From Flavobacteriales bacterium (lineage in GTDB: Bacteria; Bacteroidota; Bacteroidia; NS11-12g; UBA955), in NCBI GenBank assembly GCA_947472115.1, contig CANIZU010000036.1:1-13035 (forward strand): 13,035 nucleotides of DNA, given 5' to 3'. This document shows, piece after piece, positions 7,162 through 13,035 of the stretch. Below the pieces are notes generated by a model, which did not search any database, was not told where the DNA came from, and was given only the letters and a program-made list of their open reading frames with translations. The translations under genes were made by a program, and so were the position numbers. Within the stretch, counting starts at the first letter, position 1; each line of letters opens with the position of its first letter.

Positions 7162-7881
7162 TTATCTCAAATTGTGATAGACGTTCTGTACGTCATCGTC
7201 GCCCTCTAAGCGGTCCACCAGATCCAAGACTTCTTTTGCTTGTTCCTCAGTTAGATCCACATAGGTATTGGGGACATATTGCAATTCGGCCGTATTATAT
7301 TCGATGCCGATATCCTCGAGGGCTTTTTGCATCGTACCGAAATCCGTAAAATCCGTATAAACGTATACCATTTCTTCATCGAAGGCGACTTCATCCAAAC
7401 CAAAATCGATCAATTCAAATTCGAATTCATCCAGGTCACGGCTGCCCAACTTTAACTTCTCGATTTTAAAAACGCCTTTACGGGTAAAGATAAAATCCAA
7501 GGACCCTGTTTTGCCCATGGCTCCACCACCTTTATTGAAATGCATGCGCACGTTGGCTACAGTTCTTGTATTGTTATCCGTTGCCGTTTCAACCAACACA
7601 CCAACACCATGGGGTGCGTAGCCTTCGAAGCGAACTTCTTCATAATTTTCTGAATCTCCTTTGGTACTAGCACGTTTGATGGCAGCATCCACGCGATCTT
7701 TCGGCATATTAACCGACTTCGCGTTTTGCATCACTGTGCGCAACTTGGCATTATTTTCCGGATTGGGTCCACTTTGCTTTACAGCGATGGCAATTTCTTT
7801 CCCGATGCGGGTAAATTGCTTTGCCATGCGATCGAAGCGAGCAAACATGGTATGCTTTCGTTTTTCAAAAATCCTTCCCAT
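7162..7881 (-). CDS. yebC: YebC/PmpR family DNA-binding regulator or translation factor
   Basis: YebC/PmpR proteins were described as transcriptional regulators, and members of the family were later linked to translation through proline-rich stretches. The ATG at 7881-7879 gives 239 residues beginning MGRIFEKRKHTMFARFDRMAKQFTRIGKEI. The family core is clear: GPNPENNAKLR and NMPKDRVDAAIKRA in the N-terminal helical domain, YEEVRFEGYAPHGVGVLVE with NNTRTVANVR in the middle domain, and an acidic C terminus. An open extension of 32 codons upstream is rejected because it reads through the promoter and hairpin. The stop abuts the stop of the convergent DUF1573 gene with no spacer. YebC-I versus YebC-II was not resolved. 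Confidence 0.92.
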   Translation of the reverse strand: MGRIFEKRKHTMFARFDRMAKQFTRIGKEIAIAVKQSGPNPENNAKLRTVMQNAKSVNMPKDRVDAAIKRASTKGDSENYEEVRFEGYAPHGVGVLVETATDNNTRTVANVRMHFNKGGGAMGKTGSLDFIFTRKGVFKIEKLKLGSRDLDEFEFELIDFGLDEVAFDEEMVYVYTDFTDFGTMQKALEDIGIEYNTAELQYVPNTYVDLTEEQAKEVLDLVDRLEGDDDVQNVYHNLR

Positions 7882-7890
7882 AAGTAATTG

Positions 7891-7922
7891 CAAAGATACA
7901 AAACCTCCGTGGACGTCGCCAA
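7891..7922 (-). promoter_or_regulatory. yebC promoter
   Basis: The minus strand has TATCTTTG (7898-7891), matching TAnnTTTG, with TTG at 7922-7920 and a 21-bp spacer. Only 9 nt separate the -7 element from the yebC ATG, so the transcript would be nearly leaderless (about 3-6 nt). The -33 TTG directly abuts the T-tract of the upstream terminator, so terminator and promoter form one compact unit. Confidence 0.65.
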
Positions 7923-7959
7923 GAAAAAAGGGAGGGCGGCCGCAGGCCGCCCTCCCTTT
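7921..7959 (-). terminator. Rho-independent terminator of the receptor transcript
   Basis: A perfect 15-bp stem (left arm AAAGGGAGGGCGGCC at 7927-7941, right arm 7945-7959) encloses a 3-nt loop. Read on the minus strand it is followed by TTTTTTCTT, giving a strong U-tract for transcripts leaving the TonB receptor gene. On the plus strand it is followed by AATTTTTC, so weak bidirectional action is possible. It insulates yebC from the receptor transcript. Confidence 0.85.
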
Positions 7960-7973
7960 AATTTTTCTATGCC

Positions 7974-8125
7974 TCAATTCCGGATGAAATTGATATCGAT
8001 TCCAGCCGACAAGGATGTCAATTCAGCCCGAAAGGAGTTCAATACCGGCCGAATATGAAGTCATTTTCGGTGATTATTAATTTCAATTCTGGTAAACAAG
8101 GATGCAAATCCCTAAAAACCGAGAT
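7974..8125. repeat. Degenerate tandem array of seven 21-22 bp units
   Basis: The heptamer TCAATTC or a near match starts at 7974, 7996, 8018, 8039, 8061, 8083 and 8104. The intervals are 22, 22, 21, 22, 22 and 21 bp, so three units make exactly 65 bp twice. Matches to the heptamer are 7, 6, 7, 6, 5, 7 and 5 of 7. The unit continues roughly as CGGCCGA, then A or C, then AAGGATG; the unit at 7996 fits best, while those at 7974 and 8061 are poor. The spacing is not a multiple of three, which argues against coding repeats. There are no unique spacers as in CRISPR. It occupies the gap between the hairpin and the receptor stop codon and would be transcribed as the receptor mRNA's 3' untranslated region. 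Confidence 0.65.
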
Positions 8126-10389
8126 TAAAATTGGTAAGCCAAACTCAAATTCACACTGCGTCCGCTCGCGCTCATACCACTGGCAAAATATCGGTAATGC
8201 AAATCCAACAAATTCTCAATTGCCAAATTTGCCGTTAAACCCGACTTATGCTGATAACCCCCACGTAAATTCCAACACTGCCAAGCAGGATTGAAACCAT
8301 CAGGCTTCCCATCGCCATTGATATCCGCCAAACCTATCGGCTGCTTATCCTGGTTATCCTCCCCACTGCTAGAATAATCCTGAGCCTTCTTTTTGCCATT
8401 AAACAAACACTGTCCTTCAACAAACCAACCTTGGCCATTCCAGCGCAATGCGGCCTGACCGTAAACTGGAGGAATGTGATCCAGCGGCTGCTCCGCAGCC
8501 GCCTCATCCAACTGATAAACACCCTTTGTCTGGGTAACCGAACCCGTAAACCACAACTCACGCATCAAGCGAACCTTCGCATTCAAATACATCCCAGAAA
8601 TATGTCCAACAGCCACATTCTTAATCTGATACACTGGTGTCAAACGGCCATCATACATCAACGAATCCGCACCATTTAACTGTCCGCGCTGGTCCAATAA
8701 CAAATTCTTTACCGCACTGCTAAAAACACCCGCCTCAAAAGCAAAAGCCCTATCCTTCCTCCACAAAACACCCAAATCAACCGTTGTACTCTGCTCGGCC
8801 TTCAAATCAGGACTCGGCACCAACAACTTCACGCCAGGCTTGCTATCAAACACTTTCGTCATATCGTCAACATTCGGATTGCGATACGCTTGATTCACAC
8901 TCGCCTTCAACAACAACCCCTTCTTCAGCTGTTGCGTAAGCCCCAAATCATAACTCGGCGTGGTCGATGCAAAGGAAATCGAACTATAAGGCAATTTCCA
9001 TGGATTCGCCTTGGAATACAACGCCTCTAAAGAATATTTAGAAATCCTCAAGCCCCCCTGAATCACCGTCCCTGTTGATGCGATGCGATAAATTCCCTGG
9101 GCAAAAACCGAATGCATCTGAGTGGTTGCACCCGAATCACTGTAACGCGCTTTTGTTGCAGTTTCCGCCAACGTTGAAATATTTTTATTGATTCCCACCG
9201 ATGTTACCTCGTTCCAAACCATCTCAATGCCAGAATTTACGGTAAACGCCTCGCTCAATTGATCATGTCGATCCAAATTCACCGTTCTCATCGTTACATC
9301 ATCCTTCTGCGTTCGCTCCGTTTTACTGCCAAAATTGCGGGTCACTCGCGCCACTTCTGTACTCTGCTGTGCCAAGGTCAAACGAGTATTGTGATCCACA
9401 CTTCCCGTTTTTGCGATGTACGATAAATAATTGCGATTCTGCGGCGTGTAATCCCAACGACCATAAACGGGCTTGCCTTTATCAAACTGCGACATTCGAT
9501 CGTAGCGAGGAATCAAATCAGACATCGACTTTTGAAAATTCACCGTATGTTCGATTTTACCTGTTTTGGCAAATAACTTGGCGAATAAGTCCGTTTGAGA
9601 GTAGCCAGTCCCTTTCTGCAATTGGGGATCCTCGTTTACCAAAACCGTATCGCGACCATTGATTTGGGTCACATACTTAGGCAACAATCCAAAAGTATCC
9701 CAATCGGAGTAATTTTTACTTCCACTGCGCAAATCTCCAAACTGACTTCGTGTGGCAGACAATATCAACCCTACTTTCTCACTTTGAATCTTCAACCCCG
9801 CGTTTCCAATCATTGAGTTACTCGCCGATAAGTATCGAACCGTAGCATTGGGTTTTACCTCAAATTTCCCGAGGGTCGCATCTTTCGTTTTAAAGTAAAG
9901 CACACCTCCCAAAGCATCGGAGCCATACAAGGTAGAACCCGCACCAAAATTCACCTCCATACGATCCAAAATAAATGGATCAATGGTGATGATGTCTTGC
10001 AAGTGACCTGCACGATACGTTGCATTATTCATACGAACGCCATCCACAACCATCAATACCCTAGAGGCTTCAAAACCCCTTAATACAGGAGAACTGCCAC
10101 CCATTTGACTCTTCTGTACAAATACCTGACCTGTATTGATCAAGGCATCGCCCAATGTGGCGGGTTGCAATTCTGCCAAGCGCTTGGCACTAACCACTTC
10201 AATTTGTCGTGGCGAATCCTTCCTTTTTTGCGCAAAACGCTGCGATGAAACCAAAACCTCGTCGAACGATTCTACGTCCGTTGTGTCGGCATTATTTTTT
10301 ATCGTGTTCACCCTAGGCGAACTATTGTCTTGTCCGTAACCTGTAACCATCAGGCACATTACGGCAACTGTTAAAATTGTCTTTTTCAT
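8125..10389 (-). CDS. TonB-dependent outer-membrane receptor, haem/haemoglobin-type
   Basis: This is an outer-membrane active transporter powered by the TonB-ExbBD complex. The ATG at 10389-10387 is chosen because it gives a signal peptide (MKKTILTVAVMCLMVTGYGQ, residues 1-20) and 754 residues. A TonB-box-like DEVLVSS (43-49) precedes the plug (about 55-168), which carries LRGFEASRVLMVVDGVRMN (103-121) and YGSDALGG (155-162). The beta-barrel ends in the typical terminal Phe. YRNPNVDD (502-509), the PSPDLKAEQS stretch and HYRYFASGMSASGR (731-744) resemble the haemoglobin/lactoferrin receptor group. A clear FRAP box was not found, so the ligand is uncertain. No N-terminal carboxypeptidase-like domain is present. 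DINGDGKPD (689-697) resembles a calcium-binding loop. Probably cotranscribed with the upstream 180-residue protein gene. Confidence 0.9.
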   Translation of the reverse strand: MKKTILTVAVMCLMVTGYGQDNSSPRVNTIKNNADTTDVESFDEVLVSSQRFAQKRKDSPRQIEVVSAKRLAELQPATLGDALINTGQVFVQKSQMGGSSPVLRGFEASRVLMVVDGVRMNNATYRAGHLQDIITIDPFILDRMEVNFGAGSTLYGSDALGGVLYFKTKDATLGKFEVKPNATVRYLSASNSMIGNAGLKIQSEKVGLILSATRSQFGDLRSGSKNYSDWDTFGLLPKYVTQINGRDTVLVNEDPQLQKGTGYSQTDLFAKLFAKTGKIEHTVNFQKSMSDLIPRYDRMSQFDKGKPVYGRWDYTPQNRNYLSYIAKTGSVDHNTRLTLAQQSTEVARVTRNFGSKTERTQKDDVTMRTVNLDRHDQLSEAFTVNSGIEMVWNEVTSVGINKNISTLAETATKARYSDSGATTQMHSVFAQGIYRIASTGTVIQGGLRISKYSLEALYSKANPWKLPYSSISFASTTPSYDLGLTQQLKKGLLLKASVNQAYRNPNVDDMTKVFDSKPGVKLLVPSPDLKAEQSTTVDLGVLWRKDRAFAFEAGVFSSAVKNLLLDQRGQLNGADSLMYDGRLTPVYQIKNVAVGHISGMYLNAKVRLMRELWFTGSVTQTKGVYQLDEAAAEQPLDHIPPVYGQAALRWNGQGWFVEGQCLFNGKKKAQDYSSSGEDNQDKQPIGLADINGDGKPDGFNPAWQCWNLRGGYQHKSGLTANLAIENLLDLHYRYFASGMSASGRSVNLSLAYQF

Positions 10390-10528
10390 TTTCTTAATTG
10401 TTTTAAAATTGGCCTGCCGAATGCAAGCAGTAATAAAAAAATCAAATCCAAACCTTGAGGTCTGCAATTCGATAAACACAGGATACGTGCCACCCGCATT
10501 GGGCGACTGCAACATCCTTTTATCTAAA
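10390..10528 (-). other. 139-nt spacer/leader before the receptor gene, with a possible RNA hairpin
   Basis: No promoter matching TAnnTTTG was found here, so the receptor is probably expressed from the upstream gene's promoter. On the minus strand an imperfect hairpin can form over 10517-10481: an outer GGATGT/GTATCC arm with two wobbles and an inner GTCGCCC/GGGTGGC arm around a 5-nt loop. The inner arm needs G-U pairs, so it folds fully only as minus-strand RNA. The receptor's reading frame is open throughout. It does not fit the cobalamin riboswitch pattern I know. Confidence 0.3.
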
Positions 10529-11071
10529 TTAAGAAAATAATCTTGGAGGGGGTGAATCGACATCCAGACAGATATCGGGAATAATACTCACAACAAAACC
10601 CAACGCATCCAAATCAATCGCTGTCAGGGCAAATAACGTTTCGTTACTCGATGTAATATCCCATTTTACTTTAGAGAACCAAATGCCCGTAGATTTCTGA
10701 TTGCCTTTTGAAGTGCTCGATGCAGGGACTTCTGTCATTTGCGACTCCAATACTTTCTCTAGATCATCTTCAAATGCCATCACACGATATCCATTTTGCA
10801 ACAATTCAACGGTGATGATATCATACTTTTTATCGCCCAATTCAATTTCATCACCCGATTGGATGGAAGCGTATTCTTCGGTAAGGGGTAAAAAAAGCGT
10901 CTCCCCCATCTCCGACACCCATTCTTTTTCGAGTTGTGATTTCAACAAGTGGCGCTGGTATTTATACGCAAAAACCTGCAAAAACGTAAGCCCCGGAATA
11001 AGCAGCAACAAAAGCAAGGCCATCGTTTGGTTTAAAAATTTCAACCCTCCTATTGAACGCCTTTGCTGCAT
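10529..11071 (-). CDS. Unrecognised membrane-anchored protein upstream of the receptor
   Basis: I do not recognise this 180-residue protein. Residues about 17-36 form one hydrophobic segment (ALLLLLLIPGLTFLQVFAY) after a basic start MQQRRS, suggesting a single N-terminal membrane anchor or uncleaved signal. A charged, helix-prone stretch (about 37-70) follows, then a small beta-rich region with GDEIELGDKKYDIITVELLQNGYRVMAFEDD (73-103). The C terminus is DSPPPRLFS. The ATG at 11071 is chosen because the -7 element overlaps any earlier start; an ATG at 11023 (MALLLL) is an alternative. It precedes the TonB receptor gene by 139 bp on the same strand, so it may be a periplasm-facing accessory of that uptake system. 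That role is inference from position only. Confidence 0.7.
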   Translation of the reverse strand: MQQRRSIGGLKFLNQTMALLLLLLIPGLTFLQVFAYKYQRHLLKSQLEKEWVSEMGETLFLPLTEEYASIQSGDEIELGDKKYDIITVELLQNGYRVMAFEDDLEKVLESQMTEVPASSTSKGNQKSTGIWFSKVKWDITSSNETLFALTAIDLDALGFVVSIIPDICLDVDSPPPRLFS

Positions 11072-11078
11072 AAAGAAG

Positions 11079-11109
11079 CAAATATAAAATTTCCCGTCGC
11101 GCAATCAAA
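11079..11109 (-). promoter_or_regulatory. Promoter of the membrane protein/receptor transcript
   Basis: The minus strand carries TTTG (11109-11106), a 19-bp spacer and TATATTTG (11086-11079). This is the best match to the Bacteroidota consensus in the window. Only 7 nt separate the -7 element from the ATG at 11071, predicting an essentially leaderless transcript, or else use of the later ATG at 11023. It lies in the 59-bp region shared with the divergent thiolase gene. Confidence 0.7.
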
Positions 11110-11130
11110 GAAATTGTTGAATTTTGCAGA

Positions 11131-12333
11131 ATGAAGACTCCGGTTTATGTGATTGACATTCTGAGAACGCCTGTAGGCAAATTTGGTGGCACCCTCGCCG
11201 CAATTAGACCCGATGATCTCGCTGCCCATGTAATTCAATCGATTTTAACCAGAAACCCAAACATCGACCCTGCCGCTATCGACGAGGTAATTTTGGGCGC
11301 GGCAAACCAAGCAGGTGAAGACAATAGAAACGTGGCGAGAATGGCATCATTGATGGCCGGAATCCCGACCTCAGTTCCAGGTTACACCGTAAACCGATTG
11401 TGCGCCAGTGGACTTCAAAGTATAATGAATGGCGCCATGTCGATTGCATCAGGCCAAGCCCATTTGGTAGTTGCCGGCGGCACAGAAAGCATGACGCGCG
11501 CTCCTTTTGTGATGGCCAAAGCCGACGCTGCTTTCTCCAGAACACCAGAAATCTACGATACTACCATCGGTTGGAGATTTACCAATAAAACGTTGGCCAA
11601 GATGTATCATCCATTTTCTATGGGTGAAACCGCAGAAAATGTCGCCCAGCAATTTAAAATTTCCCGGGAAGACCAAGATCTGTTTGCCTATGAAACCCAA
11701 CTCAATTGGAAAAATGCGCAAGCAGCCGGACTCTTTAACCAAGAAATTGTAGCCGTTCCCATTCCTCAAAAAAAGGGCGATGCGATACTTTTCACCACCG
11801 ACGAACATCCAAGACTCAGTGAAGTAAGTGTCCTTGCAGCGCTAAAACCCGCCTTCAGAGAAGGAGGTTCAGTGACCGCAGGAAATAGCTCGGGCATCAA
11901 CGATGGCGCCGCAGTTTGCATACTAGCCTCGGAAGAAATGGTGAAACAATTGGGCCTTACCCCTATGGCACGCGTTGCAGGAATCGGAGCAGCCGGTGTT
12001 GATCCAAGCATCATGGGAATCGGACCTGTTCCAGCAACGCAAAAGGCGCTAAAAAACGCAGGACTTACCATTCAAGACCTCGATGTCGCGGAACTGAACG
12101 AAGCCTTCGCCGCTCAGGTATTGGCAAGCATGAGAACCTTAGAGATCGACCGCAGCATCGTAAATCCAAATGGTGGCAGCATCGCTATTGGCCACCCCTT
12201 AGGCGCCTCTGGAACCCGCATTTCAGCTACACTTCTGCATCACATGAATCGCAATAAGTCGTTAAAATATGGCTTGGCAACCATGTGTATTGGTGTTGGA
12301 CAAGGCTGCGCGATCATTTACGAGAATTTGTAA
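11131..12333 (+). CDS. Acyl-CoA thiolase, 3-oxoadipyl-CoA/acetyl-CoA acyltransferase-like
   Basis: Thiolases cleave 3-oxoacyl-CoA with CoA, or run in reverse as acetyl-CoA acetyltransferases. The 400-residue length is typical. The active site is complete: Cys91 in NRLCASGL, the NEAF motif in ELNEAFAAQ, His355 in GGSIAIGHPLGASGTR and Cys386 in CIGVGQG. GEDNRNVARMA (63-72) and DTTIGWRFTNKT followed by SMGETAENVA are characteristic of the PcaF/PaaJ branch. No other beta-ketoadipate or phenylacetate genes lie nearby, so general fatty-acid or acetoacetyl-CoA metabolism is equally possible. The start MKTPVYVIDILRTPVGKFGG is standard. A weak GAATTTTG element lies just upstream. The stop is 1 bp before truA. 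Confidence 0.9.
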   Translation: MKTPVYVIDILRTPVGKFGGTLAAIRPDDLAAHVIQSILTRNPNIDPAAIDEVILGAANQAGEDNRNVARMASLMAGIPTSVPGYTVNRLCASGLQSIMNGAMSIASGQAHLVVAGGTESMTRAPFVMAKADAAFSRTPEIYDTTIGWRFTNKTLAKMYHPFSMGETAENVAQQFKISREDQDLFAYETQLNWKNAQAAGLFNQEIVAVPIPQKKGDAILFTTDEHPRLSEVSVLAALKPAFREGGSVTAGNSSGINDGAAVCILASEEMVKQLGLTPMARVAGIGAAGVDPSIMGIGPVPATQKALKNAGLTIQDLDVAELNEAFAAQVLASMRTLEIDRSIVNPNGGSIAIGHPLGASGTRISATLLHHMNRNKSLKYGLATMCIGVGQGCAIIYENL

Positions 12334-12334
12334 C

Positions 12335-13035
12335 ATGCGTTATATAATTGAATTGGCCTATGATGGCACCCATTTTGGGGGCTGGCAAGTTCAAAACAAT
12401 ACGATTACCGTTCAGGGCGAAATCGACAAAGCGCTGAGTCAAGTCTGCAATCAAACGATCGAAACGATGGGTTGTGGAAGAACCGATGCTGGCGTCCACG
12501 CGAGCTACTTTGTCGCCCATTTTGATGGACCAGAAAATATTCCCGTTGATCTAGACATCCGATTAAACAAAATGCTACCAAACAGCATTGGCATCAAAAA
12601 AATCACGGCCGTAAATGAGGATTTTCATGCAAGATTTTCAGCTACACGACGAGAATACCACTATCACATTCATCGATCAAAGAACCCCTTCACAGCGAAT
12701 ACCTCCTGGTGGCTTGCCACAGAACTCAACCTGGCCGCAATGAATCAATGTGCTGCCGCAATTATTGGCAAACATCCGTTTCAAGCCTTTTGCAAAGGGG
12801 AAATCCCCAATGGAAACCCCCTGTGCGAAGTGTTTATTGCCGAGTGGACCATCACCGACGCGGGATACACTTTTCAGATTCAGGCCAATCGATTCCTCCG
12901 AAATATGGTAAGGGCCCTAGTAGGAACGATGGTAGAAGTTGGACAAGGGAAAATCTCACCCGCAGATTTTGAAGCCATTTTCGTGGGTGGTTCAAGAAGT
13001 GAGGCCGGCGCGTCCGCGCCGGCCCAAGGACTCCA
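12335..13035 (+). CDS. truA: tRNA pseudouridine(38-40) synthase TruA, C terminus beyond the window
   Basis: TruA isomerises uridines 38-40 in the tRNA anticodon arm. Translation from the ATG at 12335 gives 233 residues before the right edge; family members are usually about 245-270. The start MRYIIELAYDGTHFGGWQVQ is typical. The catalytic motif GCGRTDAGVHA places the nucleophilic aspartate at residue 51. RFSATRREYHYHI (about 105-117), FLRNMVRALVGTMVEVG and the closing RSEAGASAPAQGL match the family's conserved blocks. It starts one base after the thiolase stop, implying coupled expression with that gene, though no functional link is evident. Confidence 0.95.
   Translation, partial: MRYIIELAYDGTHFGGWQVQNNTITVQGEIDKALSQVCNQTIETMGCGRTDAGVHASYFVAHFDGPENIPVDLDIRLNKMLPNSIGIKKITAVNEDFHARFSATRREYHYHIHRSKNPFTANTSWWLATELNLAAMNQCAAAIIGKHPFQAFCKGEIPNGNPLCEVFIAEWTITDAGYTFQIQANRFLRNMVRALVGTMVEVGQGKISPADFEAIFVGGSRSEAGASAPAQGL
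13003..13024. repeat. Perfect GC-rich inverted repeat inside truA
   Basis: GGCCGGCGCG (13003-13012) and its exact reverse complement (13015-13024) flank a 2-nt loop, or form 9 bp around 4 nt. It lies in codons for AGASAPA near the truA C terminus. Third codon positions here are all G or C, unlike the surrounding gene. It could fold in the mRNA or be a by-product of the Ala/Gly/Pro-rich conserved motif. No T-run is visible before the edge. Confidence 0.6.

Noticed and set aside
7882..7977. A 32-codon N-terminal extension of yebC
   Set aside because: It is translated from the terminator hairpin and promoter; the family start MGRIFEKRK is at 7881.
7974..8125. CRISPR array
   Set aside because: Units follow one another directly with no unique spacers, and no cas genes are present.
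8055..8294. Short plus-strand open frame over the repeat array and receptor 3' end
   Set aside because: Its sequence is low-complexity reading through the repeats and antisense receptor codons; no promoter was seen.
10390..10528. Cobalamin riboswitch before the receptor
   Set aside because: The conserved B12-box bases were not found; GGTGGCAC only loosely resembles part of one.
10390..10563. A 58-codon N-terminal extension of the TonB receptor
   Set aside because: It overlaps the upstream gene and would bury the signal peptide beginning MKKTILT, which must be at the N terminus.
11119..11126. GAATTTTG as the thiolase promoter -7 element
   Set aside because: The first base of TAnnTTTG is wrong, no TTG lies at the right distance and it is only 4 nt from the ATG, so it was not listed as a promoter.

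Overview
The window is bacterial chromosome, most likely from the phylum Bacteroidota. Four candidate promoters carry the phylum's TAnnTTTG -7 element, nearly all genes lack a Shine-Dalgarno sequence, the receptor is of a TonB-dependent type common in the phylum, and EF-G and L3 have Bacteroidota-like sequence. Base composition is moderate and coding density is high. I cannot place it below phylum with confidence.

Region 1 (1-5778, minus strand) is the fused str/S10 ribosomal operon in transcription order rpsL-rpsG-fusA-rpsJ-rplC-rplD-rplW-rplB-rpsS; rpsS runs off the left edge. Gaps are 17 bp or less, one junction overlaps by 4 bp, and there is no room for a separate S10 leader, so the set is probably driven by one promoter just upstream of rpsL (5799-5829). 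Only rplC has a strong Shine-Dalgarno sequence.

Region 2 (5779-7881): a divergent intergenic region holds back-to-back promoters and two copies of a 10-bp palindrome-containing word. It is followed by a secreted protein with two DUF1573 domains (plus strand) and a YebC/PmpR-family protein (minus strand). The stop codons of these two convergent genes abut exactly.

Region 3 (7882-8124) is the most unusual non-coding stretch. It holds the yebC promoter, a perfect 15-bp-stem terminator and a degenerate tandem array of about seven 21-22 bp units. The array begins just beyond the hairpin and reaches the 3' end of the receptor gene.

Region 4 (8125-11109, minus strand) is a likely two-gene transcript: an unrecognised membrane-anchored 180-residue protein, a 139-nt leader or spacer, and a TonB-dependent outer-membrane receptor resembling the haem/haemoglobin/lactoferrin receptor group. 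Its promoter is a close match to the Bacteroidota consensus and sits almost at the start codon.

Region 5 (11131-13035, plus strand) is a divergent gene pair: a PcaF/PaaJ-like acyl-CoA thiolase and, one base after its stop, truA (tRNA pseudouridine synthase), cut by the right edge. A perfect GC-rich inverted repeat lies in the truA codons near the edge.

Most of the window is core housekeeping sequence. The non-routine material is the 21-22 bp array, the repeated palindromes between the divergent promoters, the very short predicted mRNA leaders, and the unknown protein next to the receptor.
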